Positions 8,381 to 17,332 of a DNA stretch of 64,000 nucleotides are shown here, piece by piece. The notes under the pieces are model-generated. The model was given only the letters and a program-made list of their open reading frames with translations, ran no database searches and was not told the origin of the DNA. The stretch comes from Paenibacillus silvae (GTDB lineage Bacteria > Bacillota > Bacilli > Paenibacillales > Paenibacillaceae): positions 13,853 through 77,852 of the forward strand of contig NZ_BMFU01000017.1 in assembly GCF_014639235.1 (NCBI RefSeq), written 5' to 3'. Each line of letters opens with the position of its first letter. Within the stretch, counting starts at the first letter, position 1. A program made the position numbers and the translations under genes.

Positions 8381-9356
8381 GTATTATCAGGTTTTATCTA
8401 GGTTAGCCCGTAATTACTGGTTGGCCTTTCTGTGATTGGAGTGAATCGCAGCGGGAGAGGTGTGATGGAAGGAGGGGGAGACATCAAGGTTTGGAGATAG
8501 GAATAAGCAGTAGGGCAGAGTAGAGCAGAGTAGAGCAGTAGGGCAGTACGACAATAGAAGTTAGGGGAAGGAACCATGAAGTTGCTGCAGGTTGCGGGAG
8601 AAAGGATGGACGGCAGATGGAGTGGTGATTGAACCTGTGATATAAGTGGAGGGAAGCGAGTCGAAATGAAATGGATTAGAGTGGGTCGAATTATAGGAAT
8701 GAAGTGCATGGCATAGCGTAAGTGAAATGGAGCAGGCTAGTAAGTAGATTAATCAGGTCATGGGAGAGGAAGAGGAGAAGGGGCAAGCGGGCAAGCAGGC
8801 GTTAAAATTTGGTCAGAGGGAGGCGAGTAACAGAAGAAGGTCGATAGCTATCGCAAGAGTCATTAGGGAAATTAGTGGATAGTGTTGTTGGAGTGGTAGG
8901 GGAGTGTTGGCATTCGTGTGAGAGTAATGTGGAGGAAAGATAAAATTCTAACGATTCCCAGGAGCCTTATATGCCTCACATCGGACCGTTTTCAAAGCTA
9001 ACGATTCCTGGAGACCTTATTCTCCCAGTTTGGGGCGGTTTTGGACTAAAAACAACCGTTTATACGAAAATAGCGTTTGTACGGATCGTTAGAATTCAGA
9101 ATGTACGAAAATACGCTAAATAAGGCTTCTACGAATCGTTAGAATTTTACCGATGCATATGAGCAACCTCCAGCCCCACCAGACAAGAGCTGCGGCTCCG
9201 GCTCTTTACCTTAACCTTGCACGGGTGTTCCCCAACCCAACCCAACAACAACCGAACCACCAAACTTACATATGATCCCCCACCGAGCCTATACCCAGCC
9301 AACTTTAGTTCCACTCAATTTATCTAAAAAAACGTCATAACTCAGCATGAGCGGCA
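8381..9356. other. Gene-free region of 1 kb: purine-rich tract, repeat, AC-rich tract
   Basis: Bases 8440-8935 are strongly purine-rich on the plus strand (GGAGAGG, AGAGCAGAGTAGAGCAGTAG and drifted variants) and contain no plausible gene. A copy of dispersed repeat family B follows at 8944-9147. Bases 9200-9290 are CA-rich (CCCAACCCAACCCAACAAC). The 3' end of the phosphopantetheinyl transferase gene bounds it on the right. Confidence 0.55.
8944..9147. repeat. Dispersed repeat family B, copy 1 (nested inverted repeats)
   Basis: Two left arms (TCTAACGATTCCCAGGAGCC and CTAACGATTCCTGGAGACC) face two right arms (ACGGATCGTTAGAATTC and AATAAGGCTTCTACGAATCG, the latter followed by TTAGAATT). Family copies at 20939-21138 and 32365-32567 have the same layout: two forward TAACGAT arms, a variable centre, two reverse ATCGTTAG arms. 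Confidence 0.8.
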
Positions 9357-10313
9357 TTACATTAGCTTGGTGTATATCTGATCTAGTGTCACGATCTCAG
9401 GTTTCTTTGGCAATTCACCTTTGGCCGCGCAGGCCGCCAGCATATGTTGCGCATCCAGAGGCTGGCTGTAAAAACGATGATGCATGATACGCGTGTTCTG
9501 GCTACTCGCAGTTCTCCATTGAGTCAGCTCACGCGTATCACCTGCACCAATCACATTGCCTGCATCAAGCATACCACCTGCATCACTCGCAACTTGCAAG
9601 GCATTCCTATGAGCCGCATCTATATTCCCCGCGTTCGCCCCATCATAGCGATCTGTCAGCCTGAACACATCGCTGCTATCTAGCGAAGGTTCTCCTTGCT
9701 CCAGCTGCCCTGTTAATTCTGTATGCCCAGTCTGCGTGCAACGCCACTGGAGATCATCGCCAACCTTGTTCCCTTCTGAACCTTCGCTTGGGAGAATAGC
9801 AAAAGAATCCAGCGGTAGTGACAGACCTGTGCCTATAGCTTTAATGTAACTCTCCTTTAGCGTCCATAGGCGATAAAAGGTAGTTACCTGTTGTTCGGCA
9901 GGCTGTTCTGCCAGATACGCATTCTCCTGTGTTGAGAAGAAGCGCTCTGCAATCTGCAGGTCAATCGGGGCTATTTTTTCAACATCCACACCTAATTCAG
10001 CTGTCCCGCCAGAAATTAAAGCGATCCAATCCCCGGAATGGGAGACGTTGAATGCTATCTTGGGATTTGCAACAAGGCAGGGCTTGCCGTAGGCATTACG
10101 TGAAAAAGAAAGCTCCTTCCTTGGCAGTCCAGTTAATTCACTTAACGTCACCCGGGTCAGTACCTCACCCAGTACAGAGCGATATGCATCGGCTTGATGT
10201 ATAAAGCGTGCAGCCTGTGCCCGCCGCTCTTCAGAGACGGATGACAGAAAAAGATCCCAGTATGCTTCGGGTACAACAGCGGGTACTTGCAGTACTTGTA
10301 TAGTTATCATCAT
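9357..10313 (-). CDS. Sfp-type 4'-phosphopantetheinyl transferase with C-terminal insertion
   Basis: This enzyme transfers 4'-phosphopantetheine from CoA to carrier-protein serines, usually to activate NRPS, PKS or ACP domains. Family motifs are present: YGKPCL (75-80), FNVSHSGDWIAL (88-99), GVDVEK (108-113, metal ligands D110 and E112), and FYRLWTLKESYIKAIGTGL with E154 as third ligand. Sfp itself is about 224 residues; this protein has 318. The surplus is an alanine/glycine/aspartate-rich segment at about 200-275 between the core and the normal C-terminal strand. It lies 79 bases downstream of the arylamine acetyltransferase gene on the same strand. No NRPS or PKS is in the window. Confidence 0.9.
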   Translation of the reverse strand: MMITIQVLQVPAVVPEAYWDLFLSSVSEERRAQAARFIHQADAYRSVLGEVLTRVTLSELTGLPRKELSFSRNAYGKPCLVANPKIAFNVSHSGDWIALISGGTAELGVDVEKIAPIDLQIAERFFSTQENAYLAEQPAEQQVTTFYRLWTLKESYIKAIGTGLSLPLDSFAILPSEGSEGNKVGDDLQWRCTQTGHTELTGQLEQGEPSLDSSDVFRLTDRYDGANAGNIDAAHRNALQVASDAGGMLDAGNVIGAGDTRELTQWRTASSQNTRIMHHRFYSQPLDAQHMLAACAAKGELPKKPEIVTLDQIYTKLM

Positions 10314-10392
10314 TTATCACCTGACGTTGTATTCGGCGCGGATGACAGGCTTTCCTCTATATTTATCCTTTTTTGGTGTTTTCCCCAGTGCT

Positions 10393-11265
10393 TCAGGATA
10401 GTTGTGTTCGTTTCCATTCTTCATGCGCAACTTGTATCCGATCCCAAATGTCTCGGCGCTCCTGTTCCGTATAATTCACCAACGGTTCATAGAAAACCTT
10501 GGCTAGTACGTTTTTCCATTCATCATAGGTTTGAATTTCCGTTTTGCTTATGCCTTCGATGCCATGCGTGCGCAGCATACATCCCCTGAGCTCATAGCTG
10601 TGGTCTGTATCTCTCTGACGGAGCAAAAATGCATTATGCCAAGGCGAATCAACAGATTGGCTGTAGAATTCATGTTTTGGAATAAACTCTTCCAGATTGG
10701 TAAGCTCTTCGGGATCATAGTCCACTCCCTTACTTGGTCCATTAGGCTCGTATTCAAGTCTCCACCCACCGGAAGCAACGGAAGAAGACATTAATGTATA
10801 AGTAAACGGCTCGGGGCCATAGTTTCCGTAACGAAGAGGAAGCGGTTCAAAAGGCATGCCCCCCAGGCCGACATCCACAATCCAACGTTCCACATTCGGG
10901 TCCGCATCCGGCATAGAGACAGACAAACCGAGATGGAACGAGTTCACACGTGGTTGTTCTCCATGCGGCTGAACGCCGGCCCGGTGCCAATGCACTGTAT
11001 ATCCCAGAGACTGAAGCAGCACACTGAATGCACCATTTAAATGGAAACAGTACCCGCTGCGTCCTTGCAGGATAAGCTGCACGGATTCTTGCAGATCAAT
11101 GCCTGCGGGCCTGCCTGCGAAAATATCGACCGTTTGCCAGGATAGATGGTGGACATGTGCCTGCTGCAATTCGGCAAGGAATTCCAGAGTGGGTTTCTTG
11201 ATTGTATTAATGCCTATCCGTTTCAGATAAGCGTGTATTTCAGATGGAGTCAATGTAACATTCAT
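10393..11265 (-). CDS. nat: Arylamine N-acetyltransferase
   Basis: This cytoplasmic enzyme moves acetyl from acetyl-CoA to arylamines or hydrazines through a cysteine. The catalytic triad is visible: C73 in GRSGYCFHLNGAFS, H111 in NSFHLGL and D131 in WIVDVGLGG. The N-terminal helix bundle (YLKRIGI...LQQAHVHHLSWQTVDI) and total length of 290 residues are typical of the NAT family. The ATG at 11265 is preferred because GAGAGGTG sits just upstream; an in-frame GTG at 11274 overlaps that site. It is probably co-transcribed with the downstream phosphopantetheinyl transferase gene. Confidence 0.93.
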   Translation of the reverse strand: MNVTLTPSEIHAYLKRIGINTIKKPTLEFLAELQQAHVHHLSWQTVDIFAGRPAGIDLQESVQLILQGRSGYCFHLNGAFSVLLQSLGYTVHWHRAGVQPHGEQPRVNSFHLGLSVSMPDADPNVERWIVDVGLGGMPFEPLPLRYGNYGPEPFTYTLMSSSVASGGWRLEYEPNGPSKGVDYDPEELTNLEEFIPKHEFYSQSVDSPWHNAFLLRQRDTDHSYELRGCMLRTHGIEGISKTEIQTYDEWKNVLAKVFYEPLVNYTEQERRDIWDRIQVAHEEWKRTQLS

Positions 11266-11378
11266 CTCGATCACCTCTCAGTCATATCGTGAGCCACAAG
11301 TGAAATACCGTGAAAGCTGCGGCCCTGAATTTATTGTATAAGTGAACGTCTGAAGTGCACACACGTGTTTACTCTAAT

Positions 11379-11390
11379 TGTACCGGTACA
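11379..11390. promoter_or_regulatory. 12-bp perfect palindrome in the nat-greA divergent region
   Basis: TGTACCGGTACA lies between the divergent nat and greA genes. Its symmetry fits an operator for a dimeric regulator, but a 12-bp palindrome can occur by chance and no regulator gene is adjacent. Confidence 0.35.
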
Positions 11391-11557
11391 GTTTAGGCGA
11401 TAGTAAATATAGTGGTTATGGTGCACGCATATCATATTTCGGGTGTGGACTCATTTCGATCAACAGGAGTTTAATTTCTTTTTCCGGGGTATGTTAACCG
11501 TTTGGAGTGGATATAGGTTAGAATAGAGATAGATAGCAGGATTAGGAGATGGAAAAC

Positions 11558-12034
11558 ATGGCTAATGATGAAGTAATTTTGACACAGGAAGGCTTGGAAA
11601 AGCTGGAGGAAGAACTGAAGGAACTGAAAACGGTGAAGCGCAAGGAGCTTGCAGAACGTCTGAAGCTTGCGATCAGTTACGGGGACCTGAAGGAGAACAG
11701 TGAGTATCATTCAGCCAAAGATGATCAGGCATTTATGGAGACCCGCATCCTGATTCTGGAGAAAATGTTGACCAAGGCAAGAGTGATCAGCTCGGACAAT
11801 ATGGACTCCACCAAAGTTGGCATCGGTTCAACCGTGCTGCTGAACGATCTGGAGTTTGCCGAGAAAATTGAATATCAACTGGTCGGACCTGCGGAAGCGG
11901 ATGTATCCAACAATAAAATTTCGTATGAGAGTCCACTAGGTAAAGAATTAATGGGCAAAGAGGTCGGCAGTGTGATCCATGTCAATGCACCGATGGGTGT
12001 AATCAAATACGAACTGCTGGAGATCAAGATATAA
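11558..12034 (+). CDS. greA: Transcription elongation factor GreA
   Basis: GreA enters the RNA polymerase secondary channel and stimulates cleavage of backtracked transcripts. The 158-residue protein has the N-terminal coiled coil with the basic patch and acidic tip (RLKLAISYGDLKENSEYHSAKDDQAFMETRI, tip residues D and E in GDLKENSEY) and the C-terminal FKBP-like domain (GKELMGKEVGSVIHV, GVIKYELLEIK). ATG 11558 is chosen since AGGAG lies 9 bases upstream; the ATG at 11549 abuts that site. A hairpin terminator follows. Bacilli often have additional GreA paralogs, so this may not be the only one. Confidence 0.95.
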   Translation: MANDEVILTQEGLEKLEEELKELKTVKRKELAERLKLAISYGDLKENSEYHSAKDDQAFMETRILILEKMLTKARVISSDNMDSTKVGIGSTVLLNDLEFAEKIEYQLVGPAEADVSNNKISYESPLGKELMGKEVGSVIHVNAPMGVIKYELLEIKI

Positions 12035-12082
12035 ACTGCGCAGCACAGCTGTATTTTGAATACAATGTACTTTATAAAAATT

Positions 12083-12136
12083 GGAGATGTTTCAGCGCCT
12101 TTCCTTATAGACGGCGGTCTGGAGCATCTCTTTTTT
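12083..12136 (+). terminator. Terminator after greA
   Basis: A long interrupted stem (GGAGATG... pairing with ...CATCTC, continued by TTTCAG/CTGGAG and CGCC/GGCG) is followed by TTTTTT at 12131-12136. Confidence 0.75.
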
Positions 12137-12309
12137 GTATTCGTCCGTTGTGTTTCCTCTGAGAGGTTCATGGTTAAGCTATAACTAATTGTTGCATACT
12201 GGAATGAAGCCCATATGGTAAATTTTCGACAAATTGTGATTTATGCATGACCTGACACACGGAGTAGTATATAATTACGGGAAAACTTTAAAGTGATGGA
12301 GTAGATACA

Positions 12310-13665
12310 ATGAATTTGAGTAAGTCGAACCTGGACCCGAACCAACCTGGCAAAGGAGAGCGTTTCTCACGTGCCGGTTTCATTCTGGCGGCTATTGGCA
12401 GCTCGGTGGGCCTCGGCAACATGTGGAAATTCCCATATATTACAGGTGAAAACGGAGGGGCGGCGTTTTTCCTGCTCTTTATCGTCTGTCTGCTGCTGAT
12501 CGGACTGCCTGTCCTGCTTGCGGAGCTTGCGATTGGACGCAGTGGCCGCGGCAGTGCTGCTACCGCTTTTATCAAAGCGGGCGGACATAAAGGCTGGCTC
12601 GCAGCAGGACTGCTGCAAGTGTTGACACCGTTTATCATTCTGTCCTTCTATGTCATCATTGCAGGCTGGACGCTGCATTATGCTGTAACTTCGTTTAGCG
12701 GCACATTGTTTAACAATCCGGATTATGCCGGACAATTCAATTCATTTGTAGGCGGGTACATGCCGATTGTCTGGCAGTTCGTTTCCGTGCTGATTACAGC
12801 TTGGATCGTTGCCAAAGGTGTATCCAACGGGATCGAGAAGTTTAATAAAATTTTGATCCCGTCGATGTTGGTGCTGCTCATTATTCTAATGATTCGTGCC
12901 ATTACATTGCCCGGCTCAGGGGCAGGTGTCTCCTTTTTCCTGAACCCGGACTTCTCACAGCTTACTACGGAGTCGGCACTTGTCGCGCTTGGACATGCCT
13001 TCTTCTCGCTATCGCTCGGGATGGGTATTCTTGTAACCTACGGCTCGTATGTGGACAAAAATCAATCTCTTGGCGCCGCAACGGTTGCTGTCGGTGCAGG
13101 CGATCTGCTGTACGCCTTTATCGCAGGGCTGATTATTTTCCCGACGACGTTCTCGTTTGGCATCGCGCCTGACCAAGGGCCTTCCCTGATCTTCATTGCA
13201 CTGCCTGCAGCATTCTCGGCGATGCCGCTAGGCTTCCTGTTCGCTGGCTTGTTCTTCATTTTGCTGGCGATTGCGGCATTAACATCTGCCGTATCCCTGC
13301 TTGAGGTTCCCGTGAAATATTTCATGGAGCGGTTCGCATGGAGCCGTAATCGTGCGGTGTGGAGCATTGCTCTGGCGGTATTTATCGTGGGTCTGCCTTC
13401 GGTATTGTCGCTTGGACTGTTCCCGGAGTGGAAGATCGGATCGAAAAATGTATTCGACTGGCTGGACTTCATGGCATCAAACATTTTGCTGCCGGTTGGC
13501 GGGCTGTTGGTTACGATCTTTGCAGGTTATTTCTGGAAAACGGCTGCCGAGGCTTCCGGTCTAAGCTCTCGCTGGTTCCGCATCTGGCTGTTTATGCTGC
13601 GTTATGTCGCGCCAATTCTCGTTCTGCTGGTGCTGCTGCACACGTCTGGTATCATTCGTTTCTAA
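12310..13665 (+). CDS. Sodium-dependent transporter, neurotransmitter:sodium symporter (LeuT/MhsT) family
   Basis: The 451-residue membrane protein begins with FILAAIGSSVGLGNMWKFPY, the unwound TM1 substrate and sodium site of LeuT-fold NSS carriers, followed by ENGGAAFFLLFIVCLLLIGLPVLLAELAIG. About eleven hydrophobic segments are visible, the number usual for bacterial NSS members such as MhsT. These take up amino acids with sodium; the substrate cannot be told from the sequence. The ribosome site GGAG precedes the ATG by 9 bases. It appears monocistronic. Confidence 0.9.
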   Translation: MNLSKSNLDPNQPGKGERFSRAGFILAAIGSSVGLGNMWKFPYITGENGGAAFFLLFIVCLLLIGLPVLLAELAIGRSGRGSAATAFIKAGGHKGWLAAGLLQVLTPFIILSFYVIIAGWTLHYAVTSFSGTLFNNPDYAGQFNSFVGGYMPIVWQFVSVLITAWIVAKGVSNGIEKFNKILIPSMLVLLIILMIRAITLPGSGAGVSFFLNPDFSQLTTESALVALGHAFFSLSLGMGILVTYGSYVDKNQSLGAATVAVGAGDLLYAFIAGLIIFPTTFSFGIAPDQGPSLIFIALPAAFSAMPLGFLFAGLFFILLAIAALTSAVSLLEVPVKYFMERFAWSRNRAVWSIALAVFIVGLPSVLSLGLFPEWKIGSKNVFDWLDFMASNILLPVGGLLVTIFAGYFWKTAAEASGLSSRWFRIWLFMLRYVAPILVLLVLLHTSGIIRF

Positions 13666-13710
13666 AAGGTCTGAGAGCTGTTCAGGCTGTTACGCAGATT
13701 TACCATGCAT

Positions 13711-13786
13711 AAAACCTCTTGGAAGAAATGCAAAAGCCCTTGTGTTCCCCTGTTAATTTTGGGACAATACAGAGTAGAGGTTTTTT
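13711..13786 (+). terminator. Possible terminator or attenuator before rlmN
   Basis: AAAACCTCT (13711-13719) can pair with AGAGGTTTT (13776-13784), followed by TT. The 56-base loop is large, so this is weak. It could end the NSS transcript or attenuate rlmN. Confidence 0.4.
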
Positions 13787-13838
13787 GGGTAAGACAACCG
13801 ATGAGCCATATGCTTTTTTGCGAAAAGAGGTTTATACC

Positions 13839-14960
13839 ATGATTAAATCATCCATATATGGATTAACATTAGAGCAATTACGTGACTGGCTGCCCGAGCA
13901 TGGGCAGAAGAAATCCCGCGCTTCCCGCATCTGGGAGTGGTTGTACCAGGAGCGAGTGCATGATTTTGCAGGTATGGCGGATGTTCGTCAGGAATGTCTG
14001 GATGTACTTGCGGAGCATTTAACAATGAACTCACTCCAGGAGCATGTGAAGCAGGAGTCCTCGGACGGTACGGTGAAATTCCTGCTCCGTCTGCAAGACG
14101 GCAACCTGATTGAGACCGTGCTGATGCGGCAAAAATACGGTTTGACTGTCTGCGTAACAACGCAGGTCGGATGCAACATCGGCTGCAGCTTCTGCGCGAG
14201 CGGGTTGATCAAGAAAAGCCGTGATCTCACCGCTGGCGAGATTGTGGAGCAGATCATGCATGTACAGCGGCATCTGGATGCTGCCGGGCAAGGTGAGCGC
14301 GTCACGAACGTTGTGGTGATGGGCATTGGCGAACCGTTTGACAACTTCGAGCATATGAGCAACTTTATCGAAGTGATCAAGGATCGCAAGGGGCTGGCGC
14401 TGGCTGCGAAACGGATCACGGTATCCACAAGCGGTCTGCCGGATAAAATCAAGGAGTTTGCAGACAGCAGTCTGCAAGTCAACCTGGCAATATCCCTGCA
14501 TGCGCCGAATAATGAGCTGCGCACTCAGATCATGAAGATCAACCGGGCCTTCCCGATTGAACAATTGATGGATGCTGTAGATTATTATCTGGAGAAAACA
14601 AACAAACGCATTATGTTTGAATACATTTTGCTTCGGGGTGTGAATGATCAGCGCGAGCATGCGGCCGAGCTGGCTGAACTGCTGTCCAGCCGCAAGAGCA
14701 TGGTCAGCGTGAATCTGATTCCGTACAATCCGGTGGATGAGCACAGCCAGTATCAGCGGAGCACCGAAGAATCCATTCTGGGCTTCTATGATACGTTGAA
14801 GAAGAACAACATTAATTCAACGGTGCGTATGGAGCATGGTACAGACATTGATGCCGCCTGCGGACAACTGCGCAGCAAACAGATGAAGAACAATGCGGAA
14901 GCCGAAGCTAAGGGCAAGTCTGATATAAAAACAGATGCAAGTCGTCTTGCTATGGGTTAA
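13839..14960 (+). CDS. rlmN: Dual-specificity rRNA/tRNA adenine-C2 methyltransferase RlmN (Cfr/RlmN radical SAM family)
   Basis: This radical-SAM enzyme methylates C2 of A2503 in 23S rRNA and of A37 in some tRNAs. The cluster motif is CNIGCSFC (CxxxCxxC), preceded by VCVTTQVG. The protein also has MGIGEPFDN, RITVSTSGLPDKI, the SAM-binding ISLHAPNNELR and the methyl-carrying cysteine in GTDIDAACGQLRSK. These features resemble RlmN rather than Cfr, whose activity is at C8. ATG 13839 has AAAAGAGG 8 bases upstream. A 20-residue Asn/Lys/Ala-rich tail extends beyond the usual end. A strong bidirectional terminator follows. Confidence 0.9.
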   Translation: MIKSSIYGLTLEQLRDWLPEHGQKKSRASRIWEWLYQERVHDFAGMADVRQECLDVLAEHLTMNSLQEHVKQESSDGTVKFLLRLQDGNLIETVLMRQKYGLTVCVTTQVGCNIGCSFCASGLIKKSRDLTAGEIVEQIMHVQRHLDAAGQGERVTNVVVMGIGEPFDNFEHMSNFIEVIKDRKGLALAAKRITVSTSGLPDKIKEFADSSLQVNLAISLHAPNNELRTQIMKINRAFPIEQLMDAVDYYLEKTNKRIMFEYILLRGVNDQREHAAELAELLSSRKSMVSVNLIPYNPVDEHSQYQRSTEESILGFYDTLKKNNINSTVRMEHGTDIDAACGQLRSKQMKNNAEAEAKGKSDIKTDASRLAMG

Positions 14961-15010
14961 ACTTTTCACCTAAGCACAGCAACACCATACGATTAATGCT
15001 AATAGTCAAA

Positions 15011-15059
15011 CGCCTCTATCCCGTTACCACTGAATGAAGTGGAGGGTAGAGGCGTTTTT
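15011..15059. terminator. Bidirectional terminator between rlmN and the GNAT gene
   Basis: A stem of 11 bp or more (15011-15021 with 15044-15054) is flanked by TTTTT on the plus side and AAA on the other, suiting the convergent genes. Confidence 0.85.
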
Positions 15060-15068
15060 GGTTACGCG

Positions 15069-15509
15069 TTATTTCAGCTGTTTGGTCATCAGCAGATGGG
15101 GAATGCCATCCTCCATAAACACATCGGAAGCAGGAGCGTAGCCCAGACGTTCATAGAAGCCGGAAGCCTGTACTTGGGCGTGCAGCTTGGCCTTTTTCAG
15201 TCCGTCCGCGAGTGCCATTTCCTCCAGCTTGTTGATCAACACACGGCCCAGACCATGCTTGCGGTAATCCAGCATGACACAGATGCGCTCCAGCTTGGCG
15301 ACATTCTCGACGATGCGAAGTCTTGAAGAGGCAGCTGGCACCCCGTCTACATAGAGCAGGATATGGCGCGCTTCCGTGCCTAATGCATCATATTCATCAA
15401 ATTCCTCCGCCGCAGATACGCCCTGTTCTTCTACAAAGATCGCAGTCCGAATGGCAAAACACGCATCAAGCAGGGCTTGGCTGTCAGCATCGACAATCGT
15501 TATATTCAT
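15069..15509 (-). CDS. GNAT family N-acetyltransferase (ElaA/YjcF-like)
   Basis: The 146-residue protein has the YjcF/ElaA-type beginning with DACFAIRTAIFVEEQGVSAAEEFDEYD, followed by KLERICVMLDYRKHGLGRVLINKLEEMA (acetyl-CoA loop) and ASGFYERLGYAPASDVFMEDGIPHLLMTK. This combination distinguishes it from other GNATs in the window. The start is placed at 15509, where AAGGAG lies 9 bases upstream; a longer frame lacks a ribosome site. It is monocistronic on the minus strand, divergent from the MarR gene. The substrate is unknown. Confidence 0.88.
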   Translation of the reverse strand: MNITIVDADSQALLDACFAIRTAIFVEEQGVSAAEEFDEYDALGTEARHILLYVDGVPAASSRLRIVENVAKLERICVMLDYRKHGLGRVLINKLEEMALADGLKKAKLHAQVQASGFYERLGYAPASDVFMEDGIPHLLMTKQLK

Positions 15510-15626
15510 CAATCGATTCTCCTTCGCATGATCGTAATATCGCAATGAATGCGAACGTGATAAACTAGTGTAGTTATATCATCAATTATGTTGTGAATGC
15601 AACAATTTTATAGGAGTGTGAGCGCT

Positions 15627-16130
15627 GTGAATGAATCGAATGAATCACTTGCACTTGATGAGCCAAGAGAGGTGCTGCGTGAGATTGGCATGATTGCCCG
15701 CTGTCTGGACTCCATCAGCAACGTTGAATTCCAGCATCTGAACCTGTCCCGGGGGCAATATTTGTATCTGTACCGCATCTGCGAGAATCCCGGCATCATT
15801 CCGAACCAGCTGGCTGAACTGATCAAAGTGGATCGTACAACTGCAGCCCGGGCCATCACCAAGCTCGAATCGGATGGTTTCATTGTCAAACAGCCTGCAT
15901 TGGGTAATAAGAAGAATAAGGTGCTGTATCCAACAGCGGCAGGGCTGGAAGCATGGGAGTTTATTCGCAGAGAAGGCGTGCACTCGGACCAGGTGACACT
16001 GAATGGATTGACAGAAGATGAGATTCAGACAGCGATACAGCTTTTGCGCAGAATGAGGCATAACATCGAGGTAGATTGGAAATTCGTTAAAAAGGGCGGT
16101 CGCCGCTCATACATGGATAACGATGAATAA
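15627..16130 (+). CDS. MarR family transcriptional regulator
   Basis: The 167-residue winged-helix protein matches MarR: LNLSRGQYLYLYRICENPGIIPNQLAELIKVDRTTAARAITKLESDGFI (helix-turn-helix, about 45-95), then the basic wing KQPALGNKKNKVLYPTAAG and a C-terminal dimer helix. GTG 15627 is preferred, with AGGAG 10 bases upstream. It precedes the GH8-like gene by about 80 bases on the same strand, so it may be the first gene of the exopolysaccharide operon and its local regulator; that link is inference. The ligand is unknown. Confidence 0.88.
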   Translation: MNESNESLALDEPREVLREIGMIARCLDSISNVEFQHLNLSRGQYLYLYRICENPGIIPNQLAELIKVDRTTAARAITKLESDGFIVKQPALGNKKNKVLYPTAAGLEAWEFIRREGVHSDQVTLNGLTEDEIQTAIQLLRRMRHNIEVDWKFVKKGGRRSYMDNDE

Positions 16131-16212
16131 GCGCACACTTTGGATAAGACCTGCTTCTCTTGTCAGAAGAGGTACTGCTGCTCTGTCTTATATCCCTGTC
16201 AGGAGGAATGGT

Positions 16213-17325
16213 GTGAAATTTATTTTTCGCAATAAACGCTCATGGTACATACTGCTGCTTGCCGCTTTATCTGTGGCAATTTTACTGCTTTGGAGGGAGC
16301 GGTTTGTGATGGAAAAGGTTTCGCCTACAGCTCTCTTTATTGAAGAGCACATGACAAATCCCAATGGTACGCTGGCTACCTATCTGAAGGATGCGGTGTC
16401 TGAGAAAGCGGATATCGTAGCGGGAAGAGAGGCATTGTCGGAATCGCTGGGGTTGTGGATGCAGTATGCTTTGGCAATGGATGATGAGCCCTTGTTCCAG
16501 AAGGCTTATTCCCAGCTCCAGACGTATTATGTGATCCGGCCTGATCTCTATATCGCCTGGAAGCTGGATACGCAGGGCAAGGCTCATGTAGCGACCAATG
16601 CGCTGGGCGATGATCTGCGAATTATGGGAGCGCTGCTGCAAGCGGCTGACCGCTGGGAGCAAGGTAGAGCAGAAAAGCTGGCCACAGCATCGGCTCTGGC
16701 AAGAACCTTGACACAGCGAACCGAGCAGCGGGGTTACATGGTTGATTTTTATGATTTTGAAGGCAGAAATTCCACCAATACGTTAAGTCTTGTGTATATC
16801 GACCTGCTCGCACTGAAAGCGATGAGAGATCATCAGATGCTGGAACCGAAAGCTTATGAGCGCTACGTCAGCGTACTGCATAAAATGCCTGATGATGGAC
16901 TATTCTATCCGAAGAGCTTTGATGTTATAAACGAGATGTATACCTACGATACCAAGGTGAATCTGATTGATCAGCTCATCGTGGCGAATCATGTGATGGA
17001 GTCAGGCAGCAGACCTGACAAGCTTATTGCATTTCTGAAAAAAGAGTTCGAGACTCGGGGCCAGCTTCCCGGCCAGTATGAACGCACAACTCGCACACCA
17101 GCTGTGAATTACGAATCAGCTTCGGTGTACGGCCTCACGATGCTGCTTGCTGTTCGTTCAGGTGAAGAAGCTTGGGGCAAACAGCTGTACAAGCATATGA
17201 TCACCTTGCGGGGGGAGGATTCCCGTTATCCGGGCGGTTATGTGTTTGATGGAAACACACATCTGTTCGATAATCTGTTTCCGCTTCTCGGGGAAACGGC
17301 TTTGTATAATTTGCTGAAAAAGTAG
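16213..17325 (+). CDS. Membrane-anchored glycoside hydrolase family 8-like protein (YdaJ-like)
   Basis: The 370-residue protein starts with a signal anchor (MKFIFRNKRSWYILLLAALS...) followed by an extracellular alpha-helical domain. GTG 16213 is chosen because AGGAGG is 6 bases upstream; a longer frame from 16123 overlapping the MarR stop adds 30 residues with no clean ribosome site. Features compatible with GH8 include the ALSESLGLWMQYALAMDD region (acidic general-acid position), DGLFYPKSF, and NYESASVYG. The context (GGDEF-like protein and processive GT2 next) parallels B. subtilis ydaJ in the ydaJKLMN exopolysaccharide operon. The hydrolase may trim or release the polymer. Confidence 0.75.
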   Translation: MKFIFRNKRSWYILLLAALSVAILLLWRERFVMEKVSPTALFIEEHMTNPNGTLATYLKDAVSEKADIVAGREALSESLGLWMQYALAMDDEPLFQKAYSQLQTYYVIRPDLYIAWKLDTQGKAHVATNALGDDLRIMGALLQAADRWEQGRAEKLATASALARTLTQRTEQRGYMVDFYDFEGRNSTNTLSLVYIDLLALKAMRDHQMLEPKAYERYVSVLHKMPDDGLFYPKSFDVINEMYTYDTKVNLIDQLIVANHVMESGSRPDKLIAFLKKEFETRGQLPGQYERTTRTPAVNYESASVYGLTMLLAVRSGEEAWGKQLYKHMITLRGEDSRYPGGYVFDGNTHLFDNLFPLLGETALYNLLKK

Positions 17326-17332
17326 GAGACCT

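Noticed and set aside
13839..14960. Cfr resistance methyltransferase
   Set aside because: Sequence signatures (QVGCNIGCSFC, MGIGEPFDN, DIDAACGQLR) fit RlmN of Bacillus rather than Cfr.
16123..16212. N-terminal extension of the GH8-like protein overlapping the MarR gene
   Set aside because: The GTG at 16213 has a perfect AGGAGG at correct spacing and yields a clean signal anchor.
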